Positions 45,108 through 53,742 of a stretch of 64,000 nt of DNA are shown one piece after another. The notes beneath the pieces were generated by a model. It worked only from the letters and a program-made list of their open reading frames with translations, was not told the DNA's origin and searched no databases. The position numbers and the translations under genes were made by a program. Source of the stretch: Methylomonas rhizoryzae (GTDB lineage: Bacteria > Pseudomonadota > Gammaproteobacteria > Methylococcales > Methylomonadaceae); assembly GCF_008632455.1 (NCBI RefSeq), contig NZ_CP043929.1, forward strand, positions 372,001-436,000, given 5' to 3'. Positions within the stretch are counted from its first letter, which is position 1. The number at the start of each line of letters is the position of its first letter.

Positions 45108-46967
45108 ATGCTATTAGAAATTCGAGAAAAAGTGCAGGGTGTATTCGCGACGATCATTCTGGTATTCATTTGTGTACTGTTTGGATTGTGGGGGATACAA
45201 AACTACCTAGGCGGGGGAAAAGAGGCGCCGGTGATCACCGTCGGCGATAAGGAGTTTTTTCAACGCGACGTCAACCAAGCGTATCGGCAGTTCGAGCAGA
45301 ACTTAGCCGGTATGAAGTTCGACGAAGAAACGCTGAAGCAACAGGTTGTAGAAAAATTGATTCGAGACGAAGTGCTGCTGCAATACGCAGAGTCGCAAAA
45401 GCTAACGGTGACGGACGATGTTGCTCGGGACTTCGTTCAGTCTTTGGAGTATTTCCAAAAGGACGGGAAATTCGATAAAAGCCAATATCAAACTTTGTTG
45501 AACGCGCAAGGCATGTCTTCCGACGAATTCGTCAGGCGCATTAAAAAAGCGTTGATCATGGAGCAGGTACAGCGAGGCATAGTCGATAGCGGTTTTGTGA
45601 CGCCGGCCGAAATCGAAAGCTTTTTTAAAATTCAAAATCAACAACGCGACGTCGAATATGTGACGTTGCCGTTGAAAGTTGACGCTACGCAACCGACTGA
45701 GGAAGACGTTAATGCCTACTATCAACAGCATTTGGATCGCTTTCAAACCGAAGAACAAGTTGCTATTCAATACGTCGAGTTGGCCTTGTCCAAACTGGCT
45801 GCCGACGTCAAGGCAACGGACGACGAGTTAAAAGCGTTCTACGAGGAACAAAAAGCGCAATACACCACGCCGGAACGCCGAAAAATTAGCCACATTCTGT
45901 TTGCGTTCGGCAAAGACGGAAACCAGAGCGAAGCGCTGCAACGCGCGCAGCGCGCTAAACAAGAGTTAGCCGGCAAAGACTTTGCTAGCTTGGCTGCCGA
46001 AGTATCCGACGATAAGTTGACTGCTAAAAACGGTGGAGACCTTGGGCTATTTAACGTCGGCGTGATGGAAAAAGACTTTGAAGAAGCGGCTAGTCGCCTA
46101 AAGCAAGGCGAAGTTTCCGATCCGGTTAAATCGGCGTTCGGATATCACTTGATTAAGGTAACTGAACTGGTAGCGGGAGAAATAAAGCCGTTTGCCACGG
46201 TTAAATCCGAACTATTGCCAGCCTACCAAAAAGCTCAAGCGGAAAGCCGTTATAATGAATTGGCCGAAAAGCTTGCGGAAGTGAGTTATGAAAACCCTGG
46301 TAGTCTGGAAGCAGTCGCTCAATTGTTAGGGGTTGAAATTCAAACCACACCTTTGTTTACGCGAGTGCGTGGCGAAGGGATTGCCGCCAATGACAAGGTT
46401 AGGCAGGCCACATTTTCGGAAGACGTGTTGAAAGGCAACAATAGTGAGCCGCTGGAACTGGCAGGCGATCAGGTTGTGGTATTGCGTATGCTGTCGCACA
46501 ATCCGGCAGCTACCAAGGATCTGAATTCGGTCAAAGATCAGGTCATAGAAGCACTGCTCAACGAGCGCGCGGGCCTACGCGTCACGGAGCTCGCCGATAG
46601 CTTGAAAAAGGAGTTGCAATCGGGAAAATCGTTTACGGAAGTTGCGCAGGCTGCGGGATTGACAGTCAAAAAATTATCCAGTGTGACGCGTACGGCTAAA
46701 GACATCGATCCTGGCCTTGTGCAAGCCGTGTTTCGTGCAGCAAAACCGCAAGCCAATCAAGCTAGCGTAGTCGTAATAGATAACGTAGGGGGTAGTAAAA
46801 CGGTCGCCGCCATCAGTCGTGTTATCGAAGGAGCGATGACGGAGGCTGATAAGGCCCAGCAAGCAGGTTTGGCAAAGAACATGGCCGCGGCATTCGGCAG
46901 AGCGCAATTCGAAGCAGTTTTGAATCAGCTGGAGACCGAAGCCGACCTTACCGTTGCCAAGCCGTAA
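45108..46967 (+). CDS. ppiD: Periplasmic folding chaperone PpiD (SurA/PpiC family)
   Basis: An inner-membrane-anchored chaperone with a large periplasmic part that helps proteins emerging from the Sec translocon. It is 619 aa. One transmembrane helix is near residues 12-30 (VFATIILVFICVLFGLWG). A SurA_N-like helical region (about 35-170) and a parvulin domain (RKISHILFAFG to SAFGYHLIKVTEL, about 260-360) follow, then a long C-terminal helical part. The start is the ATG at 45108; the 24-residue upstream extension of the frame lies over the tRNA terminator. Confidence 0.95.
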   Translation: MLLEIREKVQGVFATIILVFICVLFGLWGIQNYLGGGKEAPVITVGDKEFFQRDVNQAYRQFEQNLAGMKFDEETLKQQVVEKLIRDEVLLQYAESQKLTVTDDVARDFVQSLEYFQKDGKFDKSQYQTLLNAQGMSSDEFVRRIKKALIMEQVQRGIVDSGFVTPAEIESFFKIQNQQRDVEYVTLPLKVDATQPTEEDVNAYYQQHLDRFQTEEQVAIQYVELALSKLAADVKATDDELKAFYEEQKAQYTTPERRKISHILFAFGKDGNQSEALQRAQRAKQELAGKDFASLAAEVSDDKLTAKNGGDLGLFNVGVMEKDFEEAASRLKQGEVSDPVKSAFGYHLIKVTELVAGEIKPFATVKSELLPAYQKAQAESRYNELAEKLAEVSYENPGSLEAVAQLLGVEIQTTPLFTRVRGEGIAANDKVRQATFSEDVLKGNNSEPLELAGDQVVVLRMLSHNPAATKDLNSVKDQVIEALLNERAGLRVTELADSLKKELQSGKSFTEVAQAAGLTVKKLSSVTRTAKDIDPGLVQAVFRAAKPQANQASVVVIDNVGGSKTVAAISRVIEGAMTEADKAQQAGLAKNMAAAFGRAQFEAVLNQLETEADLTVAKP

Positions 46968-47355
46968 TCGGCAACGTTTGCTCAACACTGAATGGAAACG
47001 ATTTTGCGCATGGACGCGCGCACCTAACGCACCTTAAATGTTAGTGGCACCAATTTCTTAAGTTCTGCTCCTTAACTTCCTTCAAAGCGTATTCATTTAT
47101 TTTTCTGCCCGGAAAAGTGTGTGCCGGTTTTGCTGTCGATGTGTATTATTGATAGTCGATGCTCTCACCACTACCGCCTCAATTGACTGGGGCGTTAGCT
47201 GCCTTCTTTGGTCTGTAAGATACCGTTCGATTGTTCGCCTTGCGTTGTTTGCCTTTTTAAGTGGGCTCTGTTTCGATGCCGGATTCGAAATGGCTTGTCA
47301 TAAAAAGGTAATATGGCGTTGTTAGATTTGCAGATCGATTAGGCTGAACCGTAAA
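46968..47355. other. Gap between ppiD and phoB
   Basis: This 388-base stretch holds no gene I can support. A 68-codon frame at 47119-47325 has Cys/Arg-rich composition and no ribosome binding site. The 3' end holds a Pho-box-like element, given separately. No terminator is evident after ppiD. Confidence 0.5.
47295..47312 (+). promoter_or_regulatory. Pho-box-like direct repeat upstream of phoB
   Basis: TTGTCAT-AAAA-AGGTAAT resembles the Pho box (two CTGTCAT-type heptamers spaced by four AT-rich bases). The first heptamer matches 6 of 7 and the second 4 of 7. It is 44 bases before phoB, where autoregulation is expected. Confidence 0.35.
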
Positions 47356-48054
47356 ATGATTATGTCGAATTTGAATGCCCTGGTTGTGGAAGACGACGAT
47401 GCCATTCGGGAAATGTTGCTCATGGTATTGGAACAGGCCCAATTGCAGGTTACCGCGGTCGGTAGCGCGGAGCAGGCACTGCAAGCGCTTGCGGAACATA
47501 GAGTCGATTTGTTGCTACTGGATTGGATGTTGCCGGGTATCAGCGGAGTGGAGCTGGCTCGTCGCCTGAAACGGGAGCCCGGCTACAAAGACTTGCCGAT
47601 TATTTTGCTTACCGCGCGGGGAGAGGAAGAAGACAAGATTCGCGGATTGGAAATCGGTGCCGATGATTACGTCACCAAGCCGTTTTCACCTAAGGAGTTG
47701 ATTGCCAGAATTAAAGCGGTGATGCGGCGCAGCGGTAAGCTGACCGAAACCGGGCAATTGAAGATAGGCGATTTAACGCTGGATGCCGATCAACATCGCT
47801 TGACCATTGCCGGAAAGACGGTGGATGTTAGTCCGACCGAGTTTCGGCTTATGCAGTTTTTTATGGCCAATCCCGATAAAGTCTATAGCCGCACCCATTT
47901 GCTCGACCAAGTTTGGGGGCGTAGCGTCTACATAGAGGAGCGTACGGTCGATGTGCATATCCGTCGCTTGCGGAAATTACTGGCCGAATTCGGCCGGGAA
48001 GATTTGATCCAGACAGTACGCGGATTCGGCTACCGCTTTTCCATTGCGGGGTAA
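47356..48054 (+). CDS. phoB: Phosphate regulon response regulator PhoB
   Basis: An OmpR-family response regulator that activates phosphate-starvation genes. It is 232 aa. The receiver domain has the acidic pair VVEDDDA, phospho-acceptor D56 in LLLDWMLPGISG, and K in YVTKPFSPKEL. The winged-helix DNA-binding domain includes VDVSPTEFRLMQFFM and RTVDVHIRRLRKLL. The start could also be the ATG at 47362. phoR follows three bases after the stop. Confidence 0.96.
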   Translation: MIMSNLNALVVEDDDAIREMLLMVLEQAQLQVTAVGSAEQALQALAEHRVDLLLLDWMLPGISGVELARRLKREPGYKDLPIILLTARGEEEDKIRGLEIGADDYVTKPFSPKELIARIKAVMRRSGKLTETGQLKIGDLTLDADQHRLTIAGKTVDVSPTEFRLMQFFMANPDKVYSRTHLLDQVWGRSVYIEERTVDVHIRRLRKLLAEFGREDLIQTVRGFGYRFSIAG

Positions 48055-48057
48055 CCA

Positions 48058-49338
48058 ATGGGGCGTTGGAAGCGAGAGATAGGGATAGCCATCGCAGTGA
48101 TGCTGCCGCTTTTGGTATTGGGCTGGTTTATCGGGCACACCAGTCAGATGATGCTGACGGCAACCTGGTTAATGCTGATCAAGCAATGTTTATCGATAAA
48201 CGAATTGGAGCAGTGGCTGGCACGCGGGAACTTCCGCGACCTTAAAAATCGAAAAGGCATTTGGTCGGACATTTATTACCATTTATGGAAAATCAAAAAA
48301 GCTGAGAAAAAGCGTAAAAAGAAATTCGGGCGGGTGATCGACCAATTTCGGACATCTACCGATGCGCTGCCCGATGCGGCCGTGGTGTTGGGCGAGTTTG
48401 CCCAAATCGAGTGGACCAATAAGGCGGCGCGCGAAGTGTTAGGTCTTAAGAAATCCGACAAAGGCCAAAGGATTCCTAATTTAATCCGAAGTCCGCAATT
48501 CATCCAGTTTCTAAAGTCGGAGGATTATCAACAAAAGATCTGTATCGCCTCGCCGATTAACGACAGCATCATGTTGCAAATCAGTATCGTACCCTACGGC
48601 GAAGGCTTGCGGCTGATGTTGGCGCAAGACGTCACGCAAATTAAGAGCATGGAACGCATGCGTACCGATTTCGTTGCCAACGTTTCGCACGAACTGCGTA
48701 CCCCCATCACGGTATTAAAAGGCTATTTGGAAACGCTGCAGGAGGTGGACGAAATACCGACGCCCGTGGCGCGTTCGTTGGCGCAAATGTCCGCGCAAAC
48801 CGAACGCATGCAGCATTTGATCGACGATCTGCTAATGCTGACGAAATTGGAAACCAAACCCAGAAAATCCGAATGCGTCAAGATGCGCGAGCTTTTGGAG
48901 CAAATCTGTAAGGAAAGCGATTTATTGGAGAAAGACGAACGCCGCATCGAATTGAAGGTCGATAGCAATGCCGATTTGGCCGGAGACATACAGGAGCTGC
49001 AGAGCGCATTTTCCAATTTAATCGTCAATGCGATGAAATATTCGCCGGCGATTTCCCCTGTCAAGGTTACTTGGTTCGCCAGGAGCGACGGGATGTTATG
49101 TTTAGAGGTGGAGGACTTTGGCGAAGGTATCCCCGCTCTCGACATCCCGCGCATCACCGAGCGGTTTTACCGGGTAGATGTTAAGCGCAAACACAAGGTG
49201 ACCGGTACCGGTTTGGGCTTGGCTATCGTTAAACACGTGATGGCGCGCCACGACGGCAAATTGGAAATTGAAAGTCAGTTAGGCAAAGGTAGCCGCTTTC
49301 GCTGTTTGTTTCCGGCGCAAAGAGTTTATTGCGCTTGA
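48058..49338 (+). CDS. phoR: Phosphate regulon sensor histidine kinase PhoR
   Basis: A membrane sensor kinase partner of PhoB. It is 426 aa. Short N-terminal hydrophobic helices (about 10-40) have no real periplasmic loop, as in E. coli PhoR, so sensing is through PstSCAB-PhoU. A basic cytoplasmic linker (KAEKKRKKKFGR) leads to a PAS domain. His211 lies in VSHELRTPITVLKGYLE, and the ATPase boxes include DFGEGIPALD and GTGLGLAIVKH. pst genes are not in the window. Confidence 0.95.
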   Translation: MGRWKREIGIAIAVMLPLLVLGWFIGHTSQMMLTATWLMLIKQCLSINELEQWLARGNFRDLKNRKGIWSDIYYHLWKIKKAEKKRKKKFGRVIDQFRTSTDALPDAAVVLGEFAQIEWTNKAAREVLGLKKSDKGQRIPNLIRSPQFIQFLKSEDYQQKICIASPINDSIMLQISIVPYGEGLRLMLAQDVTQIKSMERMRTDFVANVSHELRTPITVLKGYLETLQEVDEIPTPVARSLAQMSAQTERMQHLIDDLLMLTKLETKPRKSECVKMRELLEQICKESDLLEKDERRIELKVDSNADLAGDIQELQSAFSNLIVNAMKYSPAISPVKVTWFARSDGMLCLEVEDFGEGIPALDIPRITERFYRVDVKRKHKVTGTGLGLAIVKHVMARHDGKLEIESQLGKGSRFRCLFPAQRVYCA

Positions 49339-49376
49339 GCTTCCGCGTTTCCTCAATAATACCGCGTAAATAAAAA

Positions 49377-49399
49377 CGCGCTCGATAGCGCGGCATTTT
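49377..49399 (+). terminator. Rho-independent terminator after phoR
   Basis: A 6-bp GC-rich stem, CGCGCT paired with AGCGCG, has a CGAT tetraloop and is followed by GCATTTTTTAT. It lies 38 bases after the phoR stop and separates phoBR from the bd-like genes. Confidence 0.7.
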
Positions 49400-49441
49400 T
49401 TATAATTGCAGCCTTTTTGAAATTCTTGCGAAGAGGCTGAA

Positions 49442-50830
49442 ATGCTTGCCGACACCGTTATCGAATTGTCGCGTTGGCAGTTTGCCGTCACGGCACTATT
49501 GCACTTCTTGTTTATACCGTTCACCCTGGTGTTGGCGCTGTTGCTGGCTGTCACCGAAACCTTGGCGGTTTTTAGCGATGCGTCTGCGTACCAACGCACG
49601 CTAAGGTTTTGGCGGCACATTTTCGCTATCAATTTCTTGCTGGCTCTCGCCACCCGCTTGTGGGTGTTATGCGAGTTCGGAATGAACGGTTCCTATTTTT
49701 CCCATTATGTAGGCGATATCGTGGCCTTGCCGTTGGCGATAGAGGCTTTTACCGGCCTGGCTGCGGGCGTTGCCTTGTTCGTGCCGTATTGTTTTGCCTA
49801 CCATAAGTTGTCTAAGTTTCAGCGCTGCTCCGCGATTTGCCTGCTGGCGCTGGCGGTACACAGCTCCGCTTATTGGGTGCTGGTTGCCAATGCTTGGTTG
49901 CAGCAGCCGATAGCCGCGGCTTTCGATTATCAGTCTTACCGGATGGTGTTGCAGGACGGCCTAGGTATGTTGTTCAACCCGGCAGCGGCGGATACATTTA
50001 TCCATGTTTTGGCGGCGAGCTATCTGGCCGCCGTAGCGGTGATCTTGGCAGTTAGTGCCCGCCAGTTACGCCAAGATCCGCAGGACTCTGCGGCCCGTTA
50101 TATGTTTAAGTTGGCAGCCCCGTTCGGGCTCGTTGCCGTTGCGGTTTTGCTGTGGCAGAACGGTTCATCGCCCGCCGGTGCTAACTTGGTGCAACGGGCA
50201 AAATATTCCGTTTTACAGCAAGCTGCAGACGCAACGCTTTTGACCGATTTTCAAGCGCGCATACGTAGCGGCATGGAAACTTATAATTTGTTGCAGCAAC
50301 TGCGCGACAGCGATAACGATAAGCAGCTCTTGTCTGACTTCAACGGCCGTCAACAGGATTTGGGTTACGCCTGGTTGTTAAGCTCTTGGCACAAGCCCAT
50401 AGTTGGTGCTAGCGCGGGGCAGATAGAGTCAGCAGCACAATCCGCGTTGCCGGCGTATCGATTATTATTTTACGGGAGTTATTATTCGATGATCGCCGTT
50501 GCATGGCTTAGCGCCGTTTTAATGTTAACAGCGGTTTGGAAGGCTTTTGCCGGGGCCGGTTTGCCTGCTTGGCTGATCACGTGTTGCTGCTACGGCTGGA
50601 GTTTGCCTTGGCTCGCCAGCATATCCGGCTGGTTTTTTGCGCAAGGAGGTTTGCAGCCATGGGTTGTTGCAGGGGTGTTGCCGATCCGGTTGGCAGTGTC
50701 TTCGTTAAGCGTTTCCCAATTGGCGGTGAGCAGTGGCGGATTCGTACTGCTATGCGTAATTCTGTTAATGGCCGGACGATATGGCTTGCAGCAAGCCAAT
50801 CGGCAGGCGGCGACGGAGAGGTCGGTATGA
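49442..50830 (+). CDS. Divergent cytochrome bd-type oxidase subunit I-like protein
   Basis: A 462-aa CydA homologue with about nine helices. It aligns with E. coli CydA along its length (ELSRWQFAVTALLHFLFIP, SYFSHYVGDIVALPLAIE, VANAWLQQPIA, IRSGMETYNLLQQLR). Retained: H21 (equivalent to H19), E101 (E99), and H188 and M350 (H186 and M393, the heme b558 pair). Replaced: G109 for E107, Q401 for E445 (the heme b595 ligand) and L404 for R448 in the GRQPW motif. The Q-loop lacks roughly 45 residues. The reading frame is intact, so this is not a pseudogene. It overlaps the CydB-like gene by four bases (ATGA). Quinol oxidation may persist, but normal di-heme oxygen reduction is doubtful. Confidence 0.85.
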   Translation: MLADTVIELSRWQFAVTALLHFLFIPFTLVLALLLAVTETLAVFSDASAYQRTLRFWRHIFAINFLLALATRLWVLCEFGMNGSYFSHYVGDIVALPLAIEAFTGLAAGVALFVPYCFAYHKLSKFQRCSAICLLALAVHSSAYWVLVANAWLQQPIAAAFDYQSYRMVLQDGLGMLFNPAAADTFIHVLAASYLAAVAVILAVSARQLRQDPQDSAARYMFKLAAPFGLVAVAVLLWQNGSSPAGANLVQRAKYSVLQQAADATLLTDFQARIRSGMETYNLLQQLRDSDNDKQLLSDFNGRQQDLGYAWLLSSWHKPIVGASAGQIESAAQSALPAYRLLFYGSYYSMIAVAWLSAVLMLTAVWKAFAGAGLPAWLITCCCYGWSLPWLASISGWFFAQGGLQPWVVAGVLPIRLAVSSLSVSQLAVSSGGFVLLCVILLMAGRYGLQQANRQAATERSV

Positions 50831-51936
50831 CGATGGATCTGGAGTCGTTACGCTTGATCTGGTGGTTAATTTTGGGCGTTGTTGTCGTTGTATTTACCTT
50901 GTGCGAAGGTTTAGCCTTGGGCGTGTTTTTGCTTCTACCGCTTGCGAGCCGGCAGCCAAGCCATAGCCGGCAAATGTTGCAGTCGATCGCACCGACCAGC
51001 TTGCTCGGCCTGCTTTGGCTATTGGTTTTGTTGGCGACCTTATTTGCCGTATGGCCCATCGTCTACGCAGTGTCCTTGGCCGGTTTTTATACTTTACTGG
51101 TTCCCTTGCTTACGGTGCTGTGCGCGCGGACTGCCGCGTTGCCGCTAAGATTGTTTGAATTAGCAGCTTGGGAGAAATATGAAAACCGGATTGCGTTGGC
51201 CTGCGGTTACCTGCCGGCGATCACATTAGGAATCATTGCCGGCAATCTGCTGAAAGGTATCCCGTTTCATTTGGAAAGCGATATGCGTATCCTGTTTTTA
51301 GGGGATACCATTGGCTTGTGTAATCCGTTTGCGCTGTTAGTGGCGGCTACGTTTACGGCGCTACTCGCTTTCTACGGCAGTTTGTGGGTACAGTTAAATA
51401 CGGAGGGTCAGCTAAGGCATGAGGTGGCTGCGCTTTCCATGCGTTTGGCGCTGGTGTTTGTCGTGCTGTTCGTGCTGACCGGGTTATGGTTAAGTCATTT
51501 GGAAGGCTATCATATTACCTCCGAACTGCTTCCCAACGCAGCGTCCAATCCGTTGGCGAAATTCGTCAAACGCGCAGAAGGCCTGTGGCTGGACAACTAC
51601 GAACATATCCCGGTTTTGTGGGGGTTGCCGGTATTCGTCGCAGTCGCCGCGCCGGCCGCCGCCGCCCTTGCACTGAGGGGTAAGGCTTATTACGCGATGT
51701 TGACGGGCGTGTTGACGGTTGGCGTAGCGGTTTTGACCTTCGGGGTTTCTATGTTTCCGTTTTTGTTGCCGTCGAATATCTCGTTGAATACCTCGCTGAG
51801 CATTTGGGACAGTAGTGCCAGCCAAACCAGCGCCGGCTTGTTGCTGCCGGTCGGCTTGATCGCGGTTCCGCTAATAGCCGTTGTTACTCGTTGCTTGTTC
51901 GGATTTTTTAACCGGCAAGACTTGGCAAAGGATTGA
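50827..51936 (+). CDS. Divergent cytochrome bd-type oxidase subunit II-like protein
   Basis: A 369-aa CydB homologue with about nine helices. The alignment with E. coli CydB is clear (LRLIWWLILGVV, LFAVWPIVYAVSLAGFY, AGNLLKGIPFHL, ASNPLAKFV, MFPFLLPSNISLNTSLSIWD). Two normally conserved polar motifs are altered: DGFDMG near residue 25 is EGLALG, and HWDGNQVWL is TSLLGLLWL. The second change removes the proton-channel Asp58. The start is the ATG overlapping the previous stop (ATGA); a longer upstream open frame lies inside the subunit I gene. No cydX-like small subunit or cydDC exporter is visible nearby. Confidence 0.85.
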   Translation: MTMDLESLRLIWWLILGVVVVVFTLCEGLALGVFLLLPLASRQPSHSRQMLQSIAPTSLLGLLWLLVLLATLFAVWPIVYAVSLAGFYTLLVPLLTVLCARTAALPLRLFELAAWEKYENRIALACGYLPAITLGIIAGNLLKGIPFHLESDMRILFLGDTIGLCNPFALLVAATFTALLAFYGSLWVQLNTEGQLRHEVAALSMRLALVFVVLFVLTGLWLSHLEGYHITSELLPNAASNPLAKFVKRAEGLWLDNYEHIPVLWGLPVFVAVAAPAAAALALRGKAYYAMLTGVLTVGVAVLTFGVSMFPFLLPSNISLNTSLSIWDSSASQTSAGLLLPVGLIAVPLIAVVTRCLFGFFNRQDLAKD

Positions 51937-52014
51937 TTTTTGCCGCTAGATGCCCCAAGCTAACTCGGCCTGGGGCGTGTATTTGCCATTGACAATAATA
52001 ATAAGGAAACCCGT

Positions 52015-52593
52015 ATGAAAAAGCTTTTGAATTACGCCTTGATCGGTATCGTTGCCTTGATCCCGGTCGTGGTGATATTGCAAATCGTCTTGTTCGTCAA
52101 AGACCGTTTTACCGATTTGTTCCGGTTCGTTTACGGATATTCCGATAATTACTTTATTACTTTTTTGTTGTTCGGCGCTAGCTTCGCCGTTATCACTTAT
52201 ATAGGTCACAGAGTCAGCTTGGGCCGATTCTCGATTATTGCGGCGTTCGAAAAGCTGGTCGAGCGCATTCCGCTATTAAGCACGATATACCGAGTAACCA
52301 AGAAGTTGGTGCATATGATTGCCGGCCACGAATTGCAAGAGCCGCGCGAAGTGGTTTATATAGAATATCCGAAAGAAGGTGTGTGGGTGCCGGCTTACGT
52401 CACTAATAGGATTCAAGACAGATACATACTTTTCGTGCCGACTTCGCCTAATCCCACATCCGGTTTCGCGGTCATCGTGCACGAATCCAAAGTCATTCGT
52501 TCCGAGATGAGCATAGAACAAGTGACCAGTTTTATCATCAGCGTGGGTGCCGATTTCGAGAAACCAAGCGAAGTTGACAAGTTGCCTAAATAG
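52015..52593 (+). CDS. DUF502 family membrane protein
   Basis: A 192-aa protein with two N-terminal transmembrane helices (about 7-26 and 47-66). The DUF502 core follows: IPLLSTIYRVTKKLV, YPKEGVWVPAYVT, FVPTSPNPTSGFAVIV. The family is conserved in many bacteria with no established function. The ribosome binding site is AAGGAAA-like before ATG. lptG starts 81 bases downstream, so co-transcription is possible. Confidence 0.9.
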   Translation: MKKLLNYALIGIVALIPVVVILQIVLFVKDRFTDLFRFVYGYSDNYFITFLLFGASFAVITYIGHRVSLGRFSIIAAFEKLVERIPLLSTIYRVTKKLVHMIAGHELQEPREVVYIEYPKEGVWVPAYVTNRIQDRYILFVPTSPNPTSGFAVIVHESKVIRSEMSIEQVTSFIISVGADFEKPSEVDKLPK

Positions 52594-52674
52594 GCTAATC
52601 GTGGGCAACTCTTATTTAAAAGATTCCGGCTGCAACTAGTCGGAATCTGTCGTTAACAGTCGTATATCCACCTT

Positions 52675-53742
52675 GTGAACGTCCTATCGTATTACATCAT
52701 CCGCGAAGTCACTAAAGGGGCTTTGCTGGCTTTGCTGTTATTGCTTACCTTGTTTAATTTATTCACCTTCAGCGACGAATTGAAGGATTTGGGCAACGGC
52801 AACTATGGCTTGAAACAAGTCCTATGGTATTTAGTACTGACCTCTCCCAGGGTGACGTTCGAATTGATTCCGTCTGCGGCTCTACTCGGCAGTTTGTTCG
52901 TGGTCGGTGCCATGGCCAACAATCGCGAAATTGTGGCGATGCGGGCAGCCGGGTTTTCTACCTTTTGGATTATTCGTAACATTATGCTGGCCGGCCTGAT
53001 ATTGGTAGTGCTGGCGGTAGCCATCGGCGAATTGGTGGCGCCGGCCAGCGAGCGCACGGCGCAAGTGTTGAAAACCACCGCTCAAAATAATGGCGTGGTG
53101 CTACGCTCGCAATACGGGATGTGGTTGCGCGAGGGTAACCGTTTCATCAACGTGCGTAAGATTCTGGACGACGGGTCGTTGGGCGACGTGCGCATATTCG
53201 AAATCGACGAGCAGCACCGTTTGATTAGCGCAACCCGCGCCGCGCACGGTATATTTTTAGGCGAGCAACGTTGGACTTTGCAGAATGCGGCGGTTTCGAT
53301 TTTTAATCCGGACCGCGTCGATGCCAAATCTCAGGCCGAAATGCCGTGGCAATCCGGCATAGATGCCGATTTGCTCAAAGTGGCGGTGGTCAATTCGGAC
53401 AATTTGTCGTTATACGATCTTTATATGTATATCGATTTTTTGAACGCCAACCAGCAAAAAGCCCAGCGTTACGAACTGGCGTTTTGGAGCCGCTTGATTA
53501 ATCCTTGGGTAACCTTCGTGATGCTGATGGTCTCGGTGCCTTTGGTGATCGGCATAGGCCGCGGCATAGGCGCCGGAGGGCGCATTACCTTGGGCGTACT
53601 CATCGGCATGACTTTCAATATTCTGGACCGCATCGTCGGACACATGGGCTTGATTTACGACGTCAATCCCATGTTGATAGCGGTCATGCCCAGCTTGACG
53701 GTGTTTTTGATCGCCACGGCGACCGTGTGGCGTTTAAGTTAA
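52675..53742 (+). CDS. lptG: LPS export ABC transporter permease LptG
   Basis: One of the two permeases of the LptB2FG complex that extracts LPS from the inner membrane. It is 355 aa with six helices, three at each end, around a periplasmic beta-jellyroll (about 130-265). The coupling-helix region ELIPSAALLGSLFVVGAMANNREIVAMRAAG type sequence and the C-terminal NILDRIVGHMGLIYDVNP are LptG-like. The start is GTG. Unusually, lptF is not directly upstream; its place is taken by a DUF502 gene. Confidence 0.93.
   Translation: MNVLSYYIIREVTKGALLALLLLLTLFNLFTFSDELKDLGNGNYGLKQVLWYLVLTSPRVTFELIPSAALLGSLFVVGAMANNREIVAMRAAGFSTFWIIRNIMLAGLILVVLAVAIGELVAPASERTAQVLKTTAQNNGVVLRSQYGMWLREGNRFINVRKILDDGSLGDVRIFEIDEQHRLISATRAAHGIFLGEQRWTLQNAAVSIFNPDRVDAKSQAEMPWQSGIDADLLKVAVVNSDNLSLYDLYMYIDFLNANQQKAQRYELAFWSRLINPWVTFVMLMVSVPLVIGIGRGIGAGGRITLGVLIGMTFNILDRIVGHMGLIYDVNPMLIAVMPSLTVFLIATATVWRLS

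Noticed and set aside
47119..47325. 68-codon frame in the ppiD-phoB gap
   Set aside because: Cys- and Arg-rich composition, no ribosome binding site, and no family resemblance.
50536..50826. 97-residue upstream extension of the CydB-like protein
   Set aside because: It lies wholly inside the subunit I gene; homology to CydB begins at the ATG at 50827, which has a ribosome binding site and ATGA overlap.
49442..51936. Reading the bd-like pair as decaying pseudogenes
   Set aside because: Both frames are full length and translationally coupled, and structural motifs outside the catalytic sites are well kept, so purifying selection on a changed function is more likely.
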